DNA from: RGIG1995 sp045658315
GTDB lineage: Bacteria; Bacillota; Clostridia; Oscillospirales; CAG-272
Direction of reading: 5' to 3'
Length of the DNA: 35,198 bases
NCBI GenBank assembly: GCA_045658315.1
Contig: JAZOUV010000094.1
Location: forward strand, 1 to 35,198
Every line of letters starts with the position of its first letter. Position 1 is the stretch's first letter. The position numbers and the translations under genes are program-made. Below are positions 23,507 to 30,467 of the stretch, in pieces. Under the pieces are notes generated by a model. The model ran no database searches. It saw nothing but the letters and a program-made list of their open reading frames with translations, and was not told where the DNA came from.

Positions 23507-24112
23507 ATGGGAAATGTTTATGGTTATGTGCGAGTATCGAGTATCGATCAGAACGAGGACAGGCAGCTTATTGTTATGGGCGAAAATAATGTGCCGAAAG
23601 GCAATGTATATATCGATAAGCAGTCGGGCAAGGATTTTGAACGGCCGCAGTATAAGAAACTCGTCAAGAAATTAAAGGCGGGAGATCTGCTTTACATATT
23701 AAGTATCGACCGCTTAGGACGCAATTACGAGGATATTCAAAAGCAGTGGCGGATACTGACAAAGGATATTGGTGTTGATATTTGTGTAATTGATATGCCA
23801 TTGCTTGATACTCGTAACGGCAAGGACTTGATGGGTACTTTTATTGCTGACCTTGTTTTGCAGATCCTTTCCTTTGTGGCACAGAACGAGCGTGAGAATA
23901 TAAAGAAGCGACAGGCGCAAGGCATCGCTGCTGCAAAAGCTAAAGGTGTTAAATTTGGTAGACCGGAGATTCCTACGCCTGACAGCTTTGATAAATTTAT
24001 TGCGAAGTGGGAAAAGGGACAAATAACAACTTCTGAAGTTTTGAAACTGACAGGACTTAGCAAATCCACCTTTTACAGAAAGGTCAGAGAACACAATTTA
24101 ATCAAAAAATAA
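23507..24112 (+). CDS. Serine recombinase (resolvase/invertase family)
   Basis: A 201-aa protein with AGGAGG eight bases before ATG 23507. The catalytic serine is S11 in YGYVRVSS; the conserved arginines are in LSIDRLGRNYED (around 70), followed by the long E-helix QNERENIKKRQAQGI. A short C-terminal HTH (about 170-201, TSEVLKLTGLSKSTFYRKVRE) completes the small resolvase/DNA-invertase layout. It would cut and religate DNA at a short site. The 37-bp repeats at 24108 and 24245 and the 25-bp repeats at 23404 and 27726 are candidate sites. Confidence 0.95.
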   Translation: MGNVYGYVRVSSIDQNEDRQLIVMGENNVPKGNVYIDKQSGKDFERPQYKKLVKKLKAGDLLYILSIDRLGRNYEDIQKQWRILTKDIGVDICVIDMPLLDTRNGKDLMGTFIADLVLQILSFVAQNERENIKKRQAQGIAAAKAKGVKFGRPEIPTPDSFDKFIAKWEKGQITTSEVLKLTGLSKSTFYRKVREHNLIKK

Positions 24113-24144
24113 TAGTTCCAAAAGGTACACCTTTTGAGAATGTG
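24108..24144. repeat. 37-bp repeat with internal palindrome, copy 1
   Basis: It begins at the recombinase stop codon and contains AAAAGGT-AC-ACCTTTT, a near-perfect palindrome with a two-base centre. An almost identical copy lies at 24245-24281. Such paired, dyad-symmetric sites fit serine recombinase sites or an operator pair. Confidence 0.8.
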
Positions 24145-24206
24145 CCCAAAAACAACTTATAAATCAAAATTGCTTTCCAAAATCTTCAAAATATTATTAA
24201 AAAGGG

Positions 24207-24235
24207 TTGCATATTAAGAACTTTTGTGATAGAAT
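24207..24235 (+). promoter_or_regulatory. Promoter of the 148-aa gene
   Basis: TTGCAT (24207-24212), 17-nt spacer, TAGAAT (24230-24235). The second 37-bp repeat lies immediately after the expected start point, where a bound protein or RNA hairpin could block expression. Confidence 0.7.
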
Positions 24236-24244
24236 ATGCAATAT

Positions 24245-24281
24245 AATAATAGTTCCAAAAGGTGTACTTTTTGAGAATGTG
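24245..24281. repeat. 37-bp repeat with internal palindrome, copy 2
   Basis: Same as 24108-24144 apart from three substitutions in the palindrome core (GGTGTACTTTTT for GGTACACCTTTT). It lies in the leader of the 148-aa gene, between promoter and ribosome binding site. Confidence 0.8.
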
Positions 24282-24302
24282 AGAATAGAAAGAAGGTGTA
24301 AT

Positions 24303-24749
24303 ATGTGTATTGCACAAACCTTTGAAATCATAGCGAGCGTTGCTACGGTTGCTGGCGCTGTTATTTCTGTATGCGTATTTAATCATAGTGTCAAAAGAGA
24401 AAGACGGATTTTAACAATCGATAATTTTTCAAAATTCCGCGAAAAATATCCCCTTGAAATATCTGCGATGACAGATATTGAAAAAATTGATTATTTGAGG
24501 GATATAGAGTATTTCTGTATTGGGGTTAATAATAAAATCTATGACTTTAAAATATTGCAAAAGATGAGTGGCAAACGCTTGCTTGGTCAATATCAAAAAG
24601 AAATGAAAGTTTTTTTAGAAAATCGACGTGAAATACAAGACACGGATAAAATTTGGAATGAATACGAAAAAGTTATGCAGAGATTAGAATGTCATTATTG
24701 CTCAAACAAAAACTGGATACAAAAAATCATCTGCAGAAAACGGAGTTGA
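24303..24749 (+). CDS. Membrane-anchored protein of unknown function
   Basis: A 148-aa protein from ATG 24303 with AAGG seven to nine bases upstream. One N-terminal transmembrane helix (about 5-28, IIASVATVAGAVISVCVF) is followed by a basic RERRI stop-transfer and a cytoplasmic helical domain (NFSKFREKYP, DIEKIDYLRDIEYFCIGV, then a KMSGKRLLGQY segment). The arrangement resembles DUF4760-type proteins, but I am not sure of the family. It has its own promoter and a recombinase-linked repeat in its leader. Confidence 0.7.
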   Translation: MCIAQTFEIIASVATVAGAVISVCVFNHSVKRERRILTIDNFSKFREKYPLEISAMTDIEKIDYLRDIEYFCIGVNNKIYDFKILQKMSGKRLLGQYQKEMKVFLENRREIQDTDKIWNEYEKVMQRLECHYCSNKNWIQKIICRKRS

Positions 24750-24784
24750 AAGAGAGGAAAGGTTTAATGGACTGACAGATGAGT

Positions 24785-24851
24785 GTATCTCGAAAAATAT
24801 ATTGAGATACAAGAAAAAACAAAAACGGTGAAGAATTTTATTTTATCACCG
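24785..24851 (+). promoter_or_regulatory. Two leader/terminator hairpins before the surface protein gene
   Basis: GTATCTC/GAGATAC (24785-24791 with 24804-24810) and CGGTGA/TCACCG (24826-24831 with 24846-24851) form two small stems in the 219-nt gap between 24749 and 24969. The first may end the upstream transcript. No convincing promoter stands out in the remaining AT-rich part. Confidence 0.4.
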
Positions 24852-24968
24852 AAAGCGGTTAACCAATTATTAAGATTCATAAGAATATGTTCGACTATTG
24901 GACTAATATAAAGAATGTTATTAAATTGTTTTATAAAATAACTTCATTAAAAGAAACGAGGAATACAA

Positions 24969-27176
24969 ATGAAAAAAACGTTAGCTATTATTTTATCAAT
25001 AATTTTGTTGTTTTCAGCCACCATAAATGTATTTGCTGCCGTAAACGATGATTATAGTAGTATGATGGGTGCAACATCTGTAGGTTTAAACTCTACAGCC
25101 ACAAAGTATATGTCATGCGTTGATTTTGATTATCAAGCTTGGTTTAAGTTTAGACCTACAGAAACAAATTATTACATATTTAGCGCCAGCTCAAATGAGT
25201 ATTTAAACATAAAACTTTATGATAGTTCTCATAATATGATAGATTCTCAATACGGCTATTCTCCTGAGACAGGGACGACTATGTATGCATACAATGAATA
25301 TTATTTGTGGGTAGATAGTACTCAACGTTTTTCCGGACATTATGTATATGTTAGTGTACAAATGGAAAATCATGATATTTCATCATCAAACTTTAGCGTA
25401 ACTTTTGATGATGGGAATAAATATTACTATCAAGACGGAAACCCAATATATCCAAATGTAACGGTTTACGGTAATGGTTCTACATTAAGGTTAAATAGAG
25501 ATTTTACTGTTACATATAAAAACAATAAAAATGTGGGAACTGGTACAGCCACTATTGAAGGCATTGGCGACTATACCGGAACAGTTAATAAAACTTTCTC
25601 TATAGTAAGTCATACTCATTCTTGGGGTGCTGGAACAGTTACTACAGCAGCAACTTGCAAAAATACTGGAACCAAAAAATACACTTGTTCTGTTTGTAGA
25701 GCAACAAAGACCGAAACCATCCCTAAAACATCAACACATAATTACATTGAAAAAGTATCTTCCTCTAATTTAAAAACGGAAGCCACTTGTCAAAGTGCGG
25801 CCATATATTATAAGAGTTGTTCTGTATGTGGGGTAAAAAATTATAATTCCACCTTTATCAGCGGCAGTACTGATGCAACAAAACATATTTACGATAATAC
25901 GTGTGATGCATCTTGTAATATCTGCGGAGCTACTAGAACTGTTTCGCATTCTTATAAAACCGAATGGGTATCAGATGGGACACAGCATTGGAAAGAATGT
26001 TCAGGGTGTGGAGACAAGTCGAATGTTAGTGTATGCTCCGGTGGCGTTGCAACATGTATGACTAAGGCAATATGTACTACTTGCAATAATGCATACGGCT
26101 CAATGGCAGATCATTCCTACAAAGAAGTTGTTGACGCAAAATACTTAAAGTCCGCTGCTACTTGTGTGTCTGCTGCTGAATATTACAAAAGCTGCGAGAT
26201 TTGTAAAATTGCAAGTGCAACCGAAATATTTACTAATGGTAGTGTGGACGCAAAAAATCATGTTGGTGGCACATATTTAATAAATTCAAAAGAAGCAGAT
26301 TGCCAAAACAAAGGATATACAGGTGATCAAATGTGTAATAAATGTCATGCATTTGTGTCTGCTGGAACAGCAACGGAATTTGGTTCACATGTGCCAGAAT
26401 CCGTTTGGTCTACCGATCCGACTCATCACTGGAAAGAATGTAAGACCGTTGGTTGCGGTAACTTGATTGATAAAGCAGAGCATAGTGGTGGTACTGCTAC
26501 TTGCAAGGCAAAAGCTGTTTGCACCACCTGTAATGTAGAATACGGCACTGTCGATGCTAATAAGCATGTCGGCGAAACCGAAATCAAGGGTGCTGTTCCT
26601 GCTACTTGCGACAAGGATGGATATACCGGAGATATTTGGTGCAAGGATTGTAATACCAAGATCAAGGATGGCGAACCCATTCCTGCAGGTCACAAGACCA
26701 CCGAAGTACCTGCAAACCCTGCAACTCACGAAGCAGCAGGTAATATTAAGTACTACACCTGCTCCGGCTGTTCGTTGCTCTTTGCTGATGCAGAAGCAAA
26801 AACTGAAATCAAGGCTGAAGACACCGTTGTTGCAAAGGGTGAACACAGCTACGGCGAATGGGTAAACACCGATGCTGAAAATCACTGGAAAGAATGCGCT
26901 TGCGGTAACAAGATCGAAACCGCAGCTCACACCTATGGTGATTGGACTGTAACCAAGGAATCCACTACTACTGAAAAGGGTTCAAAGGAAAAGACCTGTT
27001 CTGTATGCGGCCATAAGGTGACAGAGGAACTTCCTCTTGCTGAAGCTACTGATAAAGAACCTTCTTCTCCTCAGACCGGAGATAACAGTAATCTTCTTCT
27101 CTGGTTTGTACTTCTCGCAATTTCTGCATGTGGAATTGTAGTACTGCCTTTAGTTAACAAAAAGAGAGCAAGATAA
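24969..27176 (+). CDS. Sortase-anchored surface protein with CxxC repeats
   Basis: A 735-aa secreted protein. Signal peptide 1-23 (ends INVFAA); a domain at about 25-135 resembling a pre-peptidase C-terminal beta-sandwich; one Ig-like repeat at about 145-215 (YKNNKNVGTGTATIEGIGDY); then about 450 residues of repeats with CxxC pairs and HW-KEC / TTC-x2-C units. It ends SPQTGD, a hydrophobic helix and KKRAR, a cell-wall sorting signal. The cysteine pairs may bind metal or form disulfides. The DNA after about 26560 uses AAG/ACC/GCT-rich codons while the 5' part prefers AAA/ACT/GCA, suggesting a mosaic gene. No dedicated sortase is seen in the window. Confidence 0.88.
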   Translation: MKKTLAIILSIILLFSATINVFAAVNDDYSSMMGATSVGLNSTATKYMSCVDFDYQAWFKFRPTETNYYIFSASSNEYLNIKLYDSSHNMIDSQYGYSPETGTTMYAYNEYYLWVDSTQRFSGHYVYVSVQMENHDISSSNFSVTFDDGNKYYYQDGNPIYPNVTVYGNGSTLRLNRDFTVTYKNNKNVGTGTATIEGIGDYTGTVNKTFSIVSHTHSWGAGTVTTAATCKNTGTKKYTCSVCRATKTETIPKTSTHNYIEKVSSSNLKTEATCQSAAIYYKSCSVCGVKNYNSTFISGSTDATKHIYDNTCDASCNICGATRTVSHSYKTEWVSDGTQHWKECSGCGDKSNVSVCSGGVATCMTKAICTTCNNAYGSMADHSYKEVVDAKYLKSAATCVSAAEYYKSCEICKIASATEIFTNGSVDAKNHVGGTYLINSKEADCQNKGYTGDQMCNKCHAFVSAGTATEFGSHVPESVWSTDPTHHWKECKTVGCGNLIDKAEHSGGTATCKAKAVCTTCNVEYGTVDANKHVGETEIKGAVPATCDKDGYTGDIWCKDCNTKIKDGEPIPAGHKTTEVPANPATHEAAGNIKYYTCSGCSLLFADAEAKTEIKAEDTVVAKGEHSYGEWVNTDAENHWKECACGNKIETAAHTYGDWTVTKESTTTEKGSKEKTCSVCGHKVTEELPLAEATDKEPSSPQTGDNSNLLLWFVLLAISACGIVVLPLVNKKRAR

Positions 27177-27191
27177 TTTGTAAGCATTATA

Positions 27192-27223
27192 ATGGCGGCA
27201 ACGAGTCTTCTCGTTGCCGTCAT
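27192..27223 (+). terminator. Terminator after the surface protein gene
   Basis: A 14-bp stem with one wobble pair (27192-27205 with 27210-27223), TCTT loop, followed by TCTTTTG. It lies 16 nt past the stop codon. Confidence 0.85.
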
Positions 27224-27245
27224 TCTTTTGAGAGGATAAAGAATT

Positions 27246-27716
27246 ATGTATAACGAAGAAAATGGGCAAATAAGGCAAAACACAAGCGAATCTGAGCCAC
27301 AATCATATAGAAGATACAATGCAAGAATTGCAGCTCGAAAACGACGCCAAAGACAAAGAATGATGACTGTTGTAGGATTGGCTATTGTGATAGTGATCAT
27401 TGCAATCGTGTCAATCATTTTGTTTATGCCAAGTGATACAAAGAACGATCCTACGAAAGCCGATGCTTTAAGTGGTGCTTGGGTGTATGATCAGTACACG
27501 AAATATGAATTTGATGGATACGGCAAAGGGTGTATGTGCTTATCAGATACTCACTATGAATATTCCTATAAAATTAACGGGAATACGCTAAGTATGGATT
27601 TTGGAAACGAAGCTGTGCATGATTGCATGTATACCTTCAAGGTTGAAAATAATACACTGACAATCATCGGTGGCGAAGGAACATCAGGCGGTACATATAC
27701 ACTTATAAAACAATAA
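27246..27716 (+). CDS. Membrane-anchored protein with a DUF5640-like domain
   Basis: A 156-aa protein: a polar, arginine-rich N-terminus (RRYNARIAARKRRQRQR), one transmembrane helix (about 40-62) and an extracytoplasmic beta-rich domain (75-156, GAWVYDQYTKYEFDGYGKG, then INGNTLSMDF and NNTLTIIGG). The latter matches the general pattern of DUF5640 lipocalin-like domains in gut Clostridia. It follows the surface protein gene by 69 nt across a terminator. Role unknown. Confidence 0.75.
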   Translation: MYNEENGQIRQNTSESEPQSYRRYNARIAARKRRQRQRMMTVVGLAIVIVIIAIVSIILFMPSDTKNDPTKADALSGAWVYDQYTKYEFDGYGKGCMCLSDTHYEYSYKINGNTLSMDFGNEAVHDCMYTFKVENNTLTIIGGEGTSGGTYTLIKQ

Positions 27717-27725
27717 TTTCTTAAA

Positions 27726-27750
27726 ATTAATGTTTTCTTGAAAGTCGTAT
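27726..27750. repeat. 25-bp direct repeat, right copy
   Basis: Identical over 25 bp to 23404-23428, in the same orientation. It lies 10 nt after the stop of the DUF5640-like gene and before its terminator, and marks the right edge of the recombinase-containing block. Confidence 0.85.
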
Positions 27751-27774
27751 ATAACCTTTTTTACATTTTTATCA

Positions 27775-27808
27775 AAGAGTCGCGGTGTCGCGGCTCTTAA
27801 TTTTTTAT
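27775..27808 (+). terminator. Terminator after the DUF5640-like gene
   Basis: A 10-bp stem with one wobble (27775-27784 with 27789-27798), GTGT loop, followed by AATTTTTT. It ends 18 nt before the HTH gene. Confidence 0.85.
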
Positions 27809-27825
27809 GTAAAAGAGGTTTTTCT

Positions 27826-28059
27826 ATGTTAGACAGAACAGAGTACGAAAATTATTGGTATGCCTTCCAAAAGAAGTTGGACAAACTTTTGGACGAGCGT
27901 GATATGTCCTATCGAGAATTAAGTATTAAGCTTGGCAAATCGCCGGGATATATTCACGACATTCTCAGCCGAAGAATCGATCCGTCCACTATATCTTTGT
28001 TTGAAATGGCAGCATATTTTGGCTGCTCAATATGGGATTTTTTAAATATTACCAAGTAA
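27826..28059 (+). CDS. Small XRE-family HTH regulator
   Basis: A 77-aa protein with AGAGG seven bases before ATG 27826. A Cro/C1-type helix-turn-helix occupies about 22-65 (MSYRELSIKLGKSPGYIHDILS, then TISLFEMAAYFGCSIWDFL). No other domain is present. Such stand-alone regulators are common on mobile elements. It is the last recognisable gene before the long ORF-poor structured region, and a strong promoter starts 46 nt after its stop. Confidence 0.88.
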   Translation: MLDRTEYENYWYAFQKKLDKLLDERDMSYRELSIKLGKSPGYIHDILSRRIDPSTISLFEMAAYFGCSIWDFLNITK

Positions 28060-28104
28060 AAGTTCCGGTGTATCGTTTGTCAAACAACACATCAGGCAAA
28101 TCTA

Positions 28105-28133
28105 TTGACGTTTAAAAAATCACATGCTAAACT
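28105..28133 (+). promoter_or_regulatory. Promoter facing the ORF-poor structured region
   Basis: TTGACG (28105-28110), 17-nt spacer, TAAACT (28128-28133). Transcription would start near 28140. The next credible gene on this strand is more than 2.3 kb away, so this promoter most likely drives a noncoding transcript or a small ORF. Confidence 0.7.
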
Positions 28134-28138
28134 GACTA

Positions 28139-29400
28139 TACTTCATTCATAATTAAGAAGGAGTGAACACAAAGAGCAATAAAAATGATTGTATATTATT
28201 GTTGCTCTTTGCCTGCTTTTATGTTTTGTCTTCGGTAAGTGACGGAGCAAAAAAGAACCATAAAAGGAGGATTCAAAAGTCAGAGCAATTCATTTGCTAA
28301 ATTGTGATGGGAAGTTAGTTGCACCAATGCTTTGGTGTCGAGTGCTACAGTCTGAGATCTGCGACGGACTGAGAATCACTAGCAGAAAAATCTTTGAAGT
28401 TAAGGTATAACTTCATCAGTCGATGCTCTAAGGTTGATTATCCGTATAACCGAAGAAGTGGAAATATGGAATTAAAGAGCTATCACAGTTACGGCAACGG
28501 ACAGGGTGATATATGTAAGATAGGCGACACATTTTTAATCGACCTATTACGTTGCTCGGTTTTATGATTTCCCGCAATAAATCAGAACCCACTTTCACGT
28601 GGTGGTCTGAAGAATGGGAGTAGGAAAAGTCGTGATATACAAAGCCCTTCACAAAGGTAATGTGAATTACAGGCTGACGGGAGTTAAACACATTACGGTT
28701 TCGCTCGTCGCCTTTTCCCGCTTTACTTGCGTTCATTCTTGCAAGGCGGCAGCCTTACTACGAATTTCACGCTTCGTCTTTCTAAAAAAGGCGAACGGAG
28801 AAACTCTTCGACCTGCAAATAAATAATTTTTTGAGAGGTCGAAGCCGAAGAAAGCAGTAATACTTCCGTATTACAAATGATGAGGCAAGAAAAAACAGGA
28901 AATTATTATTTGACAGGCGTGATGGATTTAACTTCCGTCAGCCTGCTGTGCGGATAGCAGAGCCGTTACGAAATAAGGATTGTTCGACTGCGAACCTGTT
29001 TTCACTTATAACAGTGTCTGTGAACGAAAATAAGTGCGTAACGGCGGCTTGGATTCGGCTTAAGTTATTGACGAAAATTATGGAATCCACGACGTTTGAG
29101 AGTTTCGTCGGTAAATAAAACTGCTCGAGCGGTGGTGCTACCGTCCATTAAGGGAAATCTCCAGCCCTTATGGGAATTGCATACGAAGTTTCTGGGATTT
29201 AATCGTAGTTAATATACAAAATGAAAATCCCTGCCGAACGAGCCTTTAGTCTCGGTAAGGCTGAAATGCCTTGCACTCGGCGTAGCGTCAGCAAGCAATA
29301 CAAGGTTGTTTGCACTCTTGGATTTCAAGAGAACACGCACGGAAAATCTATTAATCTTGCGAAAAGTTTAATAGATTAAGCCACCTACTAACCTTATTTT
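28139..29400 (+). ncRNA. Candidate large structured RNA, family not recognised
   Basis: No persuasive gene lies here, but perfect inverted repeats are dense: 28170-28179/28202-28211; 28806-28814/28836-28844; 28857-28863/28868-28874 (UUCC loop); 28962-28970/29037-29045 stacked on 29003-29009/29030-29036; 29241-29246/29257-29262; 29315-29320/29326-29331; 29345-29354/29368-29377. They follow a strong promoter. The layout recalls large ornate RNAs of phages and Firmicutes (GOLLD, ROOL), but I recognise no signature of those, nor of tmRNA, RNase P or group I/II introns. The alternative is a decayed mobile element. The 3' end is not defined; transcription could continue to about 30065. Confidence 0.4.
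28163..28300 (+). pseudogene. Small ORF with an apparently lost start codon
   Basis: A 45-codon open frame (GTG 28163 to TAA) encodes a short polar start, a hydrophobic helix (CILLLLFACFYVLSSV) and a basic tail (KKNHKRRIQK). The GTG abuts AAGGAG with no spacing, so it cannot start there efficiently. The fourth codon, AAG at 28172, sits exactly where an ATG would have ideal spacing, which suggests an ATG-to-AAG loss. It shares the 28170-28211 hairpin. It may be a dead small membrane protein or fortuitous. Confidence 0.35.
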
Positions 29401-29436
29401 ACAGCAGAATACCAGAACAGAACTTTTGTTTCGGGA

Positions 29437-29708
29437 TGATTTATGACTATCTCTTCGAGAGTGTATGATTTACTTTTCGAGAGAAAGTTGCACCTGCTAA
29501 ACAAACCTTCGGCTCTCTGCAAGTTGTCATTCGTGTAATGAATGACAAGCTGCAGGAAGCCGAAGAGAATAACGAACAAACCACAAAGCAGGTGCTATGA
29601 CTATCATTTCTATGATGATAGATGATTGTCCTTTAGAAATGATTTATGACTCTCTTTTTGGGAGCCGAGCCGTTTCTATTGGACGATAGTCAGATAGAAA
29701 CGGCTCGG
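29437..29708 (+). other. Cluster of long perfect hairpins
   Basis: The outer stem GCACCTGCT/AGCAGGTGC (29490-29498 with 29587-29595) encloses a three-part rod: 29507-29514/29558-29565, 29517-29521/29551-29555 and 29524-29532/29540-29548. A 15-bp perfect hairpin follows (29665-29679 with 29694-29708). Between them are small stems after repeated ATGATTTATGACT motifs (29436-29448 and 29639-29651). The regularity looks like folded RNA. Translated fragments such as EMIYDSLFG and MIYDYLFE also recur, so decayed coding repeats are the alternative. Confidence 0.5.
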
Positions 29709-29833
29709 AGACGACGTCGGAGAGCCGGGATGAGCAGGGCAAATACACCCGCGTCAATAAAGAATCAGTAAGAAATGGAAGTTCGTACACACCTTTGACA
29801 GTGGGTGTATTATGCACTGCGGACTTTCCTTTT

Positions 29834-29921
29834 AAGAGCCATATAGGTTAATGATAGATTTATTATAGATAACATTAAATGATAATAATTTGTATTTATG
29901 ATGTTACTAAATATGGCTCTT
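29834..29921. repeat. 11-bp inverted repeat with AT-rich loop
   Basis: AAGAGCCATAT (29834-29844) is inverted at 29911-29921, with a 66-nt very AT-rich interior. It could close a structured RNA domain or mark an element end. No gene is present from 28060 to 30468. Confidence 0.6.
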
Positions 29922-30007
29922 GTATGATTGATGATTTACTTTTCGATATGATTGATGATTATAGTTTTGAAATGATATTTTGAAATTACTTTCATTTCCC
30001 TAAAAAG

Positions 30008-30065
30008 GATTGTGCTGACCATCTGTTTGAGATTATTTACATTTCGATATCAGGTCAGCACAATC
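30008..30065. repeat. 13-bp perfect inverted repeat
   Basis: GATTGTGCTGACC (30008-30020) pairs perfectly with 30053-30065 around a 32-nt loop. No T-run follows, so it is not an ordinary terminator. It may be an RNA stem, a protein-binding dyad or an element terminus. Confidence 0.65.
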
Positions 30066-30171
30066 TCTGAAATAATAATCGCCTTGCAAAGTGTAGCTAA
30101 CTATCGTGCTTTTTCCTTTTGCAAAAACCCTTGTGTCATAAGGCTTTTCAGATTTCCGGCGAAAAGAACAA

Positions 30172-30325
30172 TTTCATTGTGGGTATGGGTCACCGCTTTT
30201 CGCACCTTTCGGGACTGCAAAAAAGCAGGAATAAAGAATCCGAATATCACAATGAAATTTTTCTCAAAAAAGATTAGTTTCATTGTGGAGATAAATTTCA
30301 TTGTCAAAAAGAATAGTTTCATCGT
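30172..30325. repeat. Cluster of TTTCATTGT repeats in a degenerate frame
   Basis: TTTCATTGT occurs at 30172-30180, 30278-30286 and 30296-30304, once inverted (30249-30257) and once as TTTCATCGT (30317-30325). One plus frame here reads FHCGYGSPLFAPFGTAKKQE up to a stop near 30233, a fragment I associate with intergenic remnants in gut Firmicutes. The 122-codon frame over the same DNA is lysine- and phenylalanine-repeat-rich and not convincing. Probably a relic. Confidence 0.5.
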
Positions 30326-30401
30326 AAAAAACAGAATAACATTCCGATTCAAAAGCGGAACAGAGATTGAGGTTGAATAAACCCCGCCTTTTTCGTTATG
30401 G

Positions 30402-30430
30402 TAGAAATTTTCATAATTATATGATATAAT
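30402..30430 (+). promoter_or_regulatory. Promoter of the HTH-membrane regulator
   Basis: TATAAT at 30425-30430 with a weak -35 (TAGAAA, 30402-30407) and a 17-nt spacer. The start point is about 30 nt before the ATG at 30468. Confidence 0.6.
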
Positions 30431-30467
30431 CAGTTCGATGAATATGAATTAGCAAGAGAGTGTTATT

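Noticed and set aside
26385..26930. 181-codon minus-strand frame
   Set aside because: It is a shadow of the surface-protein repeats on the plus strand.
28614..28826. 70-codon plus-strand frame
   Set aside because: It lies across several hairpins, has no good ribosome binding site, and its composition is basic and cysteine-dotted without a recognisable pattern.
29131..29143. T-box-like GGTGG..ACCG motif
   Set aside because: It has an inserted TGC, no recognisable specifier stem or terminator/antiterminator pair, and no aminoacyl-tRNA synthetase or amino-acid gene follows.
28139..29400. Group I or group II intron, tmRNA or RNase P RNA
   Set aside because: No domain V, no group I P/Q/R/S core, no tmRNA tag or tRNA-like ends and no RNase P core motif were seen; no intron-encoded protein is present.
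29394..29579. 61-codon minus-strand frame
   Set aside because: It covers the nested hairpin rod and has no promoter or ribosome binding site; considered a by-product of the inverted repeats.
30012..30380. 122-codon plus-strand frame
   Set aside because: It starts inside the 13-bp inverted repeat and consists largely of translated TTTCATTGT repeats; no ribosome binding site is evident.
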